A model generated the notes under the pieces. It was given only the letters and a program-made list of their open reading frames with translations. It was not told where the DNA came from and did not search any database. From Segetibacter sp. (GTDB taxonomy: Bacteria; Bacteroidota; Bacteroidia; Chitinophagales; Chitinophagaceae), in contig JAQBNO010000144.1 of assembly GCA_028288485.1 (NCBI GenBank), positions 1-55,525 on the forward strand: DNA of 55,525 nucleotides, given 5' to 3'. Position 1 is the first letter of the stretch. Each line of letters opens with the position of its first letter. Shown here in pieces: positions 17,107-26,300 of this stretch. Made by a program: the position numbers and the translations under genes.

Positions 17107-18525
17107 CTAGGCCAGCAAAGCAGGCTTCTCCTTATACACTTTCCACAACAGCTCACCAAAAATTGTATTTGCCCATGCAAACCATTTCCTTGTAAATTTT
17201 GTTGCATCGTCTTTATGGAAAGATTCGTGCATAAAACCGGTATTTCCATGAGTCTTTCTCAGCATATCGATACATGATCTTATCTCCTGGTCGCTATTGC
17301 TCGTAAGCCCCCTCATAATGATGCTTAAAGGCCAGATCATATCTAATCCTGCGTGAGGTCCACCAATACCTTCGCCCGCTTTTCCTTTAAAGAAGAAAGG
17401 ATTATTTGTTGAAAGTAACATTTTACGCGTGTTGAGATAAACAGGATCGGTTTTACCTACTGCATTTAAGTATGGCAATGATAACAAGCTGGGAACGTTC
17501 GCATCGTCCATCAAATTATAACTACCAAAGCCATTTACTTCGTATGCATATATTTTACCGTAGGCAGGATGGTTAATAATTGCATGTTGCTGTAACGCCT
17601 TGTCAACTTCACCGGCTAAGGCCTGCAATTGAACCGCTAACTTTTCATCTTTCGATATATTCCTTACCATTTCGGCGGCCTGGTTTAAACTTACCAAAGC
17701 GAAAAAGTTTGATGGTATCAAAAAAGGAAAAATAGTGGCATCATCACTTGGACGAAACATTGAACAAATGAGACCAACAGGTTTTACGGGGTAACCATAT
17801 CCACCTAATGGCACTCCGTCTGTAGCCCATGCAGTTCGTCGCTGAAAAGTATATGGACCGTGTCCATTTTTTCGTTGTTGTTCTCTAAAAGTTTTCAGTG
17901 TGGCTTCAATGGCTTTTTTCCAGTTTGCATCGAAGGGAGTTGTATCACCTGTTATCTTCCAGTAACGATAAGCCAGACGGATGGGATAGCACAAAGAGTC
18001 GATTTCCCATTTCCGTTCGTGTATGCCCGGTTGCATTTTCGTCAGGTCGCTTTTCCATTCGCTCACCTTATTTACGTCTTTGTAAAACGCATTGGCGTAG
18101 GGATCAAGAACAATACAATCAGCCTGGCGGTTGATAACGCCGTGAACCAATTGCTGTAGTGGCTTATCATTCTTTATAAACTGTAAATACGGCCACACCT
18201 GCGCTGTGCTGTCGCGTAACCACATGGCATCAATGTCGCCGGTAATAACGTAGGTATCGGGCTTACCGTTAATCGTTTCAAACTCAACAGTTGTATCAAG
18301 GGTGTTGGGGAAGCAGTTTTCAAATAGCCACCCGAGCTCTTCATTTTTTACATTTGATTTGAATTGTGCGATAGCTAATTCTACCGCGTTACTCTTAAAA
18401 TTTCTCTTGTCTGCAGATACACGCACGACAGGAAACGGCGGAAAATCTTTTGCAAAAGAAAGCTTGTTCATAAGAACTGCAGCACCTGCTAAACCGGTGT
18501 TGCGAATAAATTCTTTTCTTTTCAT
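17107..18525 (-). CDS. GH125 exo-alpha-1,6-mannosidase
   Basis: A 472-residue glycoside hydrolase. The N-terminus MKRKEFIRNTGLAGAAVLM is a Tat-like or lipoprotein-less signal, so export is likely. The GH125 hallmark AMWLRDSTAQVWPYL is at residue about 100. GGPHAGLDMIWPLSIIMRG occurs near residue 400. The family releases terminal alpha-1,6-mannose. It lies between GH92 and GH127 genes on the same strand. The gap to GH92 (about 450 bases with two repeats and a remnant) means a shared transcript is uncertain. Confidence 0.93.
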   Translation of the reverse strand: MKRKEFIRNTGLAGAAVLMNKLSFAKDFPPFPVVRVSADKRNFKSNAVELAIAQFKSNVKNEELGWLFENCFPNTLDTTVEFETINGKPDTYVITGDIDAMWLRDSTAQVWPYLQFIKNDKPLQQLVHGVINRQADCIVLDPYANAFYKDVNKVSEWKSDLTKMQPGIHERKWEIDSLCYPIRLAYRYWKITGDTTPFDANWKKAIEATLKTFREQQRKNGHGPYTFQRRTAWATDGVPLGGYGYPVKPVGLICSMFRPSDDATIFPFLIPSNFFALVSLNQAAEMVRNISKDEKLAVQLQALAGEVDKALQQHAIINHPAYGKIYAYEVNGFGSYNLMDDANVPSLLSLPYLNAVGKTDPVYLNTRKMLLSTNNPFFFKGKAGEGIGGPHAGLDMIWPLSIIMRGLTSNSDQEIRSCIDMLRKTHGNTGFMHESFHKDDATKFTRKWFAWANTIFGELLWKVYKEKPALLA

Positions 18526-18672
18526 TAGAGAGGCAATGTTTACGGGGGACGAAAGATACAGATTAGATGTTTATTGTTTTATTTGTTCTGCGGTTTTTGC
18601 GCATCAACCCATTTGCCGTGCCGAACTTTCCCGGGATTCGCTTCATTTTTCTAAACTCAATTCTATAATTTT

Positions 18673-20709
18673 TTACCTTCTCCCAATAACGGGGAATTGA
18701 GAAATGCGCAAATTGGTACAGCCGTAAGGCACCAAAATAATCTCCTCTTCCTCTTTGGCAGTCTCTAATCCATACGTCACACTATAGGGAATCGGGCCTG
18801 TCATTTGATTGTATAGCTGCCACGACGGAATTCGTTTAGCTTTGGTTTTAATAACAACCGGGGCATTTGCAAGGTTCCAGGGATAATTTGAAAATGGTGC
18901 ATTCTTTTCAACTTTATAGCTTTCTTCCAGTTTATTATTCCGCGCCTCGGTTAAGCCGTAGTTCCAGGGTGATGCGGGGTAAACCTCGACATAAGAATCT
19001 CCATACTCAACAGGGTCTTTATCATTTTTCACGATTTTAGATTCTTCGTTTATTTTTAATGCATAAGTTAAAGGTCCACGCTCAATAGAAACAGCGTTTT
19101 CGTACCAGGTATTTTTGAAGATATGCATTGGTAATTCTACTGTTACGATGTCTCCGGCTTTCCATTCCCTGTTAATGATAACTATTCGATTACCATTAGC
19201 CTCCTTCCAAACCTGGCCGTTAATTTTTACAGTGGCTGCTTTGCACCATTCGGGAATGCGTAGATGGAAAGGGAAAGAAACACTCTTTACTTTGTTAGTG
19301 GTGTTGAAAGTAAACCTGATGGTTTCTTCAAAGGGATAATTTGTTTCTTCTTTAAACGATATTTCGGTACCATTTGCTACATAGGCTTTTACTTCACTTG
19401 GCGCATAGATCAAGGCAGCAAGGCCATTGTCAGGAGTTGCGTACCATAAGTTCTGGGTGAATTTCGGCCAACCCTGGTGCATGTTAGCGGTGCAGCAGGG
19501 ATATCCTGAAAGCAGGCCATAACAAAGATCTGTGCCGCTGTGGTTAACATCGAAGTTACGTGTGTATCGGGTTGCCATTACCTGGTTAGCCTGCTGGAAA
19601 TACTGGCGGGTTAAAAAATCATCAGAAACCTGCGCAGGTAAAGCATTAAAAGCAATTTTCTCAACCCGATCTGCATAGTCTGCATTTCCTGTAACAGCCA
19701 GCATACTTTCCAACGAAAACATCATTTCTACGGCAGAGCACAGTTCTGAACCCTGTGTAGGGTTATTACCGTGTAATGCTTCGTCACCGCCATAAAGCCC
19801 GTGCGCTAACCCATTATATTTACGAAGGTCTTCCAGTCCCTTTTTGGTTGCATCAAGGTATTGTTGTTCGGGGTGATGCTGGTAATAAATGATCGGCTCC
19901 TTCATACCTTGTGCAAGATTTACACAATGAATACTTCCTTTGGTAGAAAGCATATCGGTCTTTAGAAAAGCATTGGTGTAATCGAAAGTTTGTTTATGTA
20001 TAAGCTCACCAAGATCCAGCAAAAATTTATCACCGGTAATATTATACAACCAGTAAACAACCGCGAGGTTATCGCCACCACGATAACGGGCCCAAAAAGT
20101 CCAGTGGTCAAGTGGTTTTGCAGGAAGTTCTTTTAACTGGTACCTGAAGTAATTGGTCATCAGGCTGATCACCCTTTTATCACCTGTGGCGGAATAGTAT
20201 TGCTTCAGAATTTTCAGCATCACCATCTTCGGCCACCAGTCGCGGCTATTGTCTCTTTGTAAACCCCGCTCATGGGTGTAATCTTTAGAGGGACCAAAGT
20301 ATCCGTCTGGTTGCTGGCTTTTTATTGCCCATTCGATCCACGGTTTTGTTTTAGCAATCAGTTCCTGGTCGTCGAGTATGTAAGCAAGCGGCACAAGACC
20401 GTCGATCCAGTAAGGGCCCCGCTCCCACTGGTCGCCATCGCCACCTAACCAGCCGTTTCGCTGATTCATTACTAAAGGATAAAGCTTGTCGAGGTTCCCC
20501 GTTGCTCCATTTTTCTGCCGGATCAACATTTCCTTTAACCACCCCTGCGGTTTAATTGCTCCTAACGGTAATTCTATATATGGATTTTGGCGAAGTGGTG
20601 CACGACTCTTGGTATAACCGACGAAGGATTGATTGTTCTTTTTAACCTGCCCGACCGTATTAAGTGCAAGACCTATACACAAAATTTGAAAAATGATTGT
20701 ACGCTTCAT
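18673..20709 (-). CDS. GH127 (DUF1680) glycosidase, beta-L-arabinofuranosidase-like
   Basis: A 678-residue secreted protein with a signal peptide (IIFQILCIGLALNTVGQ). It follows the GH127 plan: an alpha/alpha toroid with RDNSRDWWPKMVMLKIL and a metal/catalytic region SGYPCCTANMHQGWPKF near residue 410, whose two adjacent cysteines match the zinc-cysteine site of the family. A beta-sandwich follows, ending in ILVPYGCTNLRISQFP. Characterised members release beta-L-arabinofuranose. It starts 147 bases before GH125 and is probably transcribed with it. Other DUF1680 families (GH146 etc.) are hard to separate by eye. Confidence 0.88.
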   Translation of the reverse strand: MKRTIIFQILCIGLALNTVGQVKKNNQSFVGYTKSRAPLRQNPYIELPLGAIKPQGWLKEMLIRQKNGATGNLDKLYPLVMNQRNGWLGGDGDQWERGPYWIDGLVPLAYILDDQELIAKTKPWIEWAIKSQQPDGYFGPSKDYTHERGLQRDNSRDWWPKMVMLKILKQYYSATGDKRVISLMTNYFRYQLKELPAKPLDHWTFWARYRGGDNLAVVYWLYNITGDKFLLDLGELIHKQTFDYTNAFLKTDMLSTKGSIHCVNLAQGMKEPIIYYQHHPEQQYLDATKKGLEDLRKYNGLAHGLYGGDEALHGNNPTQGSELCSAVEMMFSLESMLAVTGNADYADRVEKIAFNALPAQVSDDFLTRQYFQQANQVMATRYTRNFDVNHSGTDLCYGLLSGYPCCTANMHQGWPKFTQNLWYATPDNGLAALIYAPSEVKAYVANGTEISFKEETNYPFEETIRFTFNTTNKVKSVSFPFHLRIPEWCKAATVKINGQVWKEANGNRIVIINREWKAGDIVTVELPMHIFKNTWYENAVSIERGPLTYALKINEESKIVKNDKDPVEYGDSYVEVYPASPWNYGLTEARNNKLEESYKVEKNAPFSNYPWNLANAPVVIKTKAKRIPSWQLYNQMTGPIPYSVTYGLETAKEEEEIILVPYGCTNLRISQFPVIGRR

Positions 20710-21312
20710 ATGGACTTATTGCCTTTAGTTTGTTATTGTACTCCTGCTTAAAACCTGTCGGTGCTTTATTAACCTTATTGTTTCTCAGCGGAGTAACAAA
20801 AATAAGCTAAGGAATAATCCGTCTATTCTGTTAATAACAAAAGTTCCGGCTTTCTCTATAACACAGGAACAAACACCTCTCAGGTGTAAAAATTTACGAC
20901 AAGGTCTATGACGCTGAAAACATGATTTTAGAGATAATCATTAGGTGTAATAATGCCTGGGGTGGCTGGGTAAAGACAACCTGTGAAATGTTTTGTTGTA
21001 TGTTCGCATGCGGCTTTTCATCAATGCTTCGTTTTGAAACAATTACCTGAAAGTTATTGGGACCGGACAGTAGAATGAACGGGTGGGCTTCCGTTCCTGC
21101 CATGGGCGGACTCTTGTACTGTTAGTTCATCATTCAATACCGTATACTTAGGTATTATTTACCCTCGTGAAAAGTCGACGGCCAGGCAGGCAGAATTGTA
21201 TATGTTTGTTTTACTGATCGATGTTTTTTACTTTTTTTTTGATAAAAAAGGAACCCCGCCGAACGTAACTTCGGTACAGGCCGGCATTGAATAAAGCTAA
21301 TTTTAGGTTATC
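20710..21312. other. intergenic stretch with element copy T
   Basis: Apart from the element at 21073-21119 and a weak palindrome AATACC..GGTATT (21136-21156), no gene is seen. Open frames here begin inside the element and show no domain. Confidence 0.5.
21073..21119 (-). repeat. dispersed element, copy T (hairpin-swapped centre)
   Basis: The minus strand reads GTACAAGAG, then the hairpin TCCGCC, CAT, GGCAGGA (one bulged A), then ACGG and box 2 AAGCCCACCCGTT. The flanks are conserved while the centre is unrelated to other copies. Confidence 0.65.
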
Positions 21313-21846
21313 CTACGCCGGCTGCAATTGCTTCTCCTTTCTTTTCAACAGCAGGGCGCTGATAAGTGTAACAACCAGTCCTACCGGTAGAATTTCAAAA
21401 TAGGTGAACAGTACAACCATTAGCGGACTTTTATACATCTGTTTAAAATCTTCCATTTCTGTTGCCTTTGAATTTAATTCCAACTGGCTTGCTCCATCCG
21501 CCCTCGCCTGTTTAAGTACATAAGTGGTGTACTTATCCATAAAATCGGGGACAAAAAGATAATAATCTACTAACCATACTACAACGTACACAGTGCCTGC
21601 TATAAGGGAAATAAACAAGCCGATTTTAAATGCTTTTCCGAAACTAATAACACCATTGTTGTATTTATCCCTGTAATTTTTGATGCCGACAAAAATCAGT
21701 GAGAAGGCAATGAGCATAGTAGCATAACCCAAAAACACGTTCCCTTCAAAATCAGCATTGCGATAACAAGCAGCTATCATGGTCACCATCATTATCGCAA
21801 CAATAGATCCGGAAATTAACCCGCAAACAATTACAATCTTTTTCAT
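21313..21846 (-). CDS. DUF4199 membrane protein
   Basis: A 177-residue protein with four hydrophobic segments: residues about 3-25, 38-55, 75-100 and 145-168. The loop KNYRDKYNNGVISFGKAFKIGL is typical of DUF4199. A periplasmic stretch with charged and Gln-rich residues lies between helices 3 and 4. The function of the family is unknown. It sits 120 bases behind a membrane-anchored LuxR-type regulator on the same strand, a pairing that suggests a shared sensing or signalling role. Confidence 0.82.
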   Translation of the reverse strand: MKKIVIVCGLISGSIVAIMMVTMIAACYRNADFEGNVFLGYATMLIAFSLIFVGIKNYRDKYNNGVISFGKAFKIGLFISLIAGTVYVVVWLVDYYLFVPDFMDKYTTYVLKQARADGASQLELNSKATEMEDFKQMYKSPLMVVLFTYFEILPVGLVVTLISALLLKRKEKQLQPA

Positions 21847-21966
21847 CTGTTTTAAATTTTAGTATTGGCTAGATGTCTCAAAAGTGAAATTTAAAACTTT
21901 ACCTACGTTCATACTTTCGGGTGATTTTATTACGAAACCTGTTTTTCACACTTAAGTATGACAGTT

Positions 21967-22470
21967 TCAGGGGATGAGGCTTAACCTTTTAGCTTTTTCA
22001 ATTGCCTGTGTCCTTCGCTTTACATCCAGCTTTTCAAACACCCTTGAAGTATGTGTTTTTACGGTGTTTAACGAAACATATAAACGGGCTGCGATTTCCT
22101 GGTTACTTAACCCTGATGCCATTAATTGCAGCACTTCGAGTTCACGTTTACTTAAACCTAATTCATCGAGCTCCTTTTCGTTCAACATAAAAGCGGGATG
22201 ATCATTGATGGGGGCTTCCTTTTCCACCACTGTATTTATGTACACCTCTTTTTCAACGACTACAGTTTGTATTTTTGGTTTTATAAGTTTTAAAGCAAGC
22301 CAAATACCCAGGGCGGTAAAAATAATTGCGATAGCGCCAATATACACTTCGAAGGCATGATCAATTATAATAAAGCGTAATTCCAGCCACTTGAGTAAAA
22401 ACAATAGCAAAGCCAATGATACGCCATATAAGATTGTATGCTTATTTCTTGTAAGGAACTTTACCATCAT
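21967..22470 (-). CDS. membrane-anchored LuxR-type transcriptional regulator
   Basis: A 167-residue protein with two N-terminal membrane helices (residues about 10-28 and 38-62), a linker (VVVEKEVYINTVVEKE), and a C-terminal LuxR/GerE helix-turn-helix. The last is LSKRELEVLQLMASGLSNQE, then IAARLYVSLNTVKTHTSRVF at residues about 105-150. There is no receiver domain, so activity may be set through the membrane part or the neighbouring DUF4199 protein. The first codons ATG-ATG give two possible starts one residue apart. Target genes are unknown. Confidence 0.88.
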   Translation of the reverse strand: MMVKFLTRNKHTILYGVSLALLLFLLKWLELRFIIIDHAFEVYIGAIAIIFTALGIWLALKLIKPKIQTVVVEKEVYINTVVEKEAPINDHPAFMLNEKELDELGLSKRELEVLQLMASGLSNQEIAARLYVSLNTVKTHTSRVFEKLDVKRRTQAIEKAKRLSLIP

Positions 22471-22667
22471 TTGTATACTATGTTATTTACTTTCTAAAAA
22501 TAATACATTCGGTGCGTTTACAATGGCTGGCGCCAACTAAAAATAGTTACCATAGTTTGGAGAGGATCACTTCCCCTGAAGAAGCGCTATGCGAGAGCGA
22601 GTGGCAGAAAATATAGCGTCATAAAGTTCGAAACAAGCGAGAAGGGTTGCTGCTAATCGCTCCAACT

Positions 22668-22727
22668 GCACAAGAGTGCGACGCAACAATGATTAATAGA
22701 AGTAATGAAGTTTGGTTCAAAAAAAAT
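22668..22727 (+). repeat. dispersed bipartite intergenic element, copy J
   Basis: GCACAAGAG, TGCGACGCA, ACAATG (22668-22691), then AAGTTTGGTTCAAAAAAAAT. The first base pair of box 1 has changed. Confidence 0.78.
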
Positions 22728-22855
22728 ATCAAAACAAGTGCCTTTGACATTACTACTGTTGCGCAGATTCTTTGCAGCACTGTTGCCGCAAGGTAAAAAG
22801 AACTTTGTTGCTATTTTTCCGTGGAAAAGAAGATGGCTAGAGCCGTGTTAATAGC

Positions 22856-22932
22856 ATTATTCCGGAAAAGACTTTGGAATAGGCTTTTACAAAATCTCGA
22901 AAACTCCTATGATTGTTTCTTTCCGGAATAAT
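22856..22932. repeat. 13-bp perfect inverted repeat, 51-base spacer
   Basis: ATTATTCCGGAAA (22856-22868) and TTTCCGGAATAAT (22920-22932). An inner ATAGG/CCTAT pairing could extend it into one long hairpin. It lies about 420 bases before the adhesin start. Confidence 0.6.
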
Positions 22933-23353
22933 AATAGTAGCAGTTACACAATTACATAAATAAAACCGGCGTTATGGGCGTTATCAAGCAGGAGTGTATG
23001 GACTAATCTTTCTAAAATACACATACATTTATTGGCGCTGATTAAATTATTAGCCCCTCAATTATTCCTTCTTTCCCCGATGTATGAGCTTTCCATAATT
23101 GAGATTTTTTCTCTAAGAAAGGGAGAAAAAAAATGAATGTCTTCGAAAAACCATTTGCTATATATAAGCGGAAATAAAAAAAATCAAAATAAAATCTTTA
23201 CGTGTTGCAGGGCATTTTCTATCTGTTAAAACCACATTTTGTTACTACTACTTGAATAATTCCCATATTCTACCAAGTTTTAAAAAGAAAACCGGCATAA
23301 GCGTTGCCTTATTTGAAAGAATTTAATTTTTTAATCTCTTTAATCCAATAAGT

Positions 23354-26300
23354 ATGAAAAAACGTTTACGCTCTTTCCGTTCCACTCATGCAGTTCCTTT
23401 TTTCTCTTCCGGGTTGCGACAGAAAGCAACCGACCTTCCTGACAGAACTATTTTTAACCCTTCCGGCTCTTTTATAACTTATATAAAAACAACCTTGTTT
23501 TTATTAGGTTTAATTTCTGCATTCAATACCGGTGCTCAATGCCCGGTCTCTACTGCAGAACTTACACCTACAGCAACCAACGATATGGTTGCAACTTGTT
23601 TTGGTAGCCAGGTAACAATACCATTTGCCCAGCTATTGAGTAATGATGCAGGACCGAGCGGAAAATCGATTTCGATTATATCCTCTACAAAACCTACTTC
23701 GGGAACAATCAGTCAATCCGGCACGGCTTATATATATACCCCTGCACCGGGCTTTTCGGGCACCGCTACTTTTACCTATTCCATAAAACAGAATGATGGT
23801 TTTTATTTCTTCAACGGGCACTACTACCAGATCATCGAAAATAGTGCAACCTGGGATAAAGCCAAAAAAGACGCTGAGAAGGCTGTTTATAATGGCAGGA
23901 AAGGTTATCTAATTACCATCTCTACACCAGAAGAAAACGAATTTATACGCTCTAACATTCGTGGGGATATTTGGATCGGGGCAAGTGACATTGACAAAGA
24001 AGGTACCTGGAAATGGGAAACCGGTCCTGAAGGCATTGCTACTTCAGGCGGTTCAGTTATCACCTTCTCTAACTGGGCTGCAGGTCAACCGGATAATGGA
24101 GGCGTCGATCCTGCGTCTAATCCAACCAACGCTTCACGGTCGGGGGAACACTACGCCACTTCAGGTAATGGACTGCGGGCAGACAATCCTTTAAATAACA
24201 GCAACCCTTATATAATAGAGTTTGGAGATATGGAAACAGGTTGTCTTCCTGTTGTAAATGCAACTGCCACTGTAACAATTACTGTAGGCTCCCCTATTAC
24301 GCTCAATACTACTCAAACCAATACTTGCCCTGGCGGAAGTAGCGGAAGCGTAGTCCTTACTCCAGCGGGAGGTAAGGCGCCTTATAGCTACGATTATTTA
24401 AAATATTCCTTTAACGCCAGTCTATTAGACGCAAATCTTTTTGATCTTACAAACGGCAATTTTTCTGTAAACGGAGATTTGCAGGGAAGCGCGGTTGCCA
24501 ATGCAAATACCGACTTTGACAACTCTATTGTTACAGATAAATTATATGCCGATAATGGGTACCTGAGGAGTGAAGCTTCTTTTAAGATGTCAGCAGATGC
24601 AACGGTTCTTTTTGGCTTAACAACTTATGTACCTCGTGCTTTAGGAGCTATGCCTATCAGTTTTGGCTTTAGCCAGGGCGCTTTAACTTATACGATTAAC
24701 GGTTCTACTTATTCTTCCGGAAGCTATGTTGCTGATACATGGTACGATCTTAAAATCGAAAAGAACGGACAGCAGGTAAAATTCTACGTGAAAAAAAGCA
24801 GTGAGCTAAACTGGAGTTTGACAGGATCGAAAACATACAACGGTAAAGCATCTTCCTTTAGGTTAGCTGCCCAGTACTTTGACGATTTTTCTTCAACACG
24901 GGTATTTAACACGAAGAACTGGGTTATAAGTTACAATCCACCTTTGACAGGTTTAAGTGCAGGATTTTATACTTATACAGTTACAGACTCAATTGGCTGT
25001 AGCGGTAACGCCTTTGTAACTATATCAGACGACGTGCCTTTTATGGCAAGTGCAGTTTCACACAATACTTCAGCTACTGCTGTATGTGATGGTTCTGTTA
25101 CCATTTCAAGTAGCAGTCCGTTAGCTTATATTGCAAACAATACCTTCAACAAAGATTTCGCTTCGGGTATCGAGCCCGGTGTATTTGACATTCTTAACGG
25201 CGATTTTTCATCGGCAGGATACTTACAGGCAAGCGCCATTACGTTAAGTACCGGCTGGGCTAACTCAATTACCACAAAAGCTGCGTTTGCAGACAAAGGA
25301 TTTTTACGGTACCAGGGATCGTTCATGTTCGACAACAATTCGCGGGTTTCTTTTGGCTTCTCCACTGCCGTAAGAAGTATTTCAAATTTGGGCGACTTGC
25401 CTATTTCTTTTTATTATAATAACGGCAAACTGAATTACTTTATTAACAACAAGGGTGTTGAAATAGGAAAGTATACTCCTAACACCTGGTTTGATTTTAA
25501 AATTGAAAAAAGAGGTACTGATGTTTTATTCTTTACCAAAGCAGAAAATGAAGACTGGATACTGGCAGGTAAAGAAAAGTACACGGGTTCTGAAGTATCA
25601 TTTAAAGCCGCAGCGCAGTATTACGGAGTTGCAGGCAGTAACGGGGGATTTAACAGCAGAAACTGGAAAGTTGATGTAACGGGTGATATTTCAGGCTTAT
25701 GTACCGGCGATTATTCTTACCAGCTTACTTCAGTTGCTGGTTGCACGTCTGATGTAAGTTTTAGTATTTACGAGACCCTGGTTGTGGAAGGAATATCATT
25801 TAACGCAAAATGTTTTGGAACTGCGACAGGCAAAATTATTTTGAATGCCAAGGGCGGTAAAGCACCTTATACTTATTCAATTAATAATGGTGTTACCTAT
25901 TTGGCAACTGATGTATTTGAAAATATAGAAGCTGGAACGTACCAACTGGTCGTAAAAGACAGCAGAGGTAATGTATCGTTGCCAACAGTGGTGGTAATAA
26001 GTCAACCGCCAGCAGTGGTTGCCAACATTTCTGCCAATGGTCCTTTATCTATATGCCAGGGTGCTTCTGTAAATCTTACAGCTACAAACGGCAGTTCTTA
26101 CTTATGGAGTAACGGCGCTACAACTTCTTCTATCCTGGTTAGCCAAAGCGACAATTATACCGTTAAGGTTACTGATTCTACAGGATGTTCGGCCACCTCT
26201 GCAATAACCACAGTAATAGTTACTCCTATTCCTGTACCTGTTGTAACATCAAACGGAAGTTTACACGTTTGTGCTGGCTCTTCACTTGATTTAAATGCTT

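Larger units (their letters stand above)
22471..23353. other. long divergent intergenic region before the adhesin gene
   Basis: It holds element copy J and a 13-bp inverted repeat at 22856-22932. The rest is AT-rich (about 23030-23340) and is likely to contain the adhesin promoter and leader, though no exact TAnnTTTG box was found. No gene is seen. Confidence 0.55.

Noticed and set aside
20906-21103. A 65-codon minus-strand open frame
   Set aside because: Its first codons are element T itself and the rest shows no domain, so it is probably chance.
22620-22650. GAAACAAGCGAG followed by AAGGGTTGC as another element copy
   Set aside because: Too few matching bases and no box 2 separate from that of copy J.
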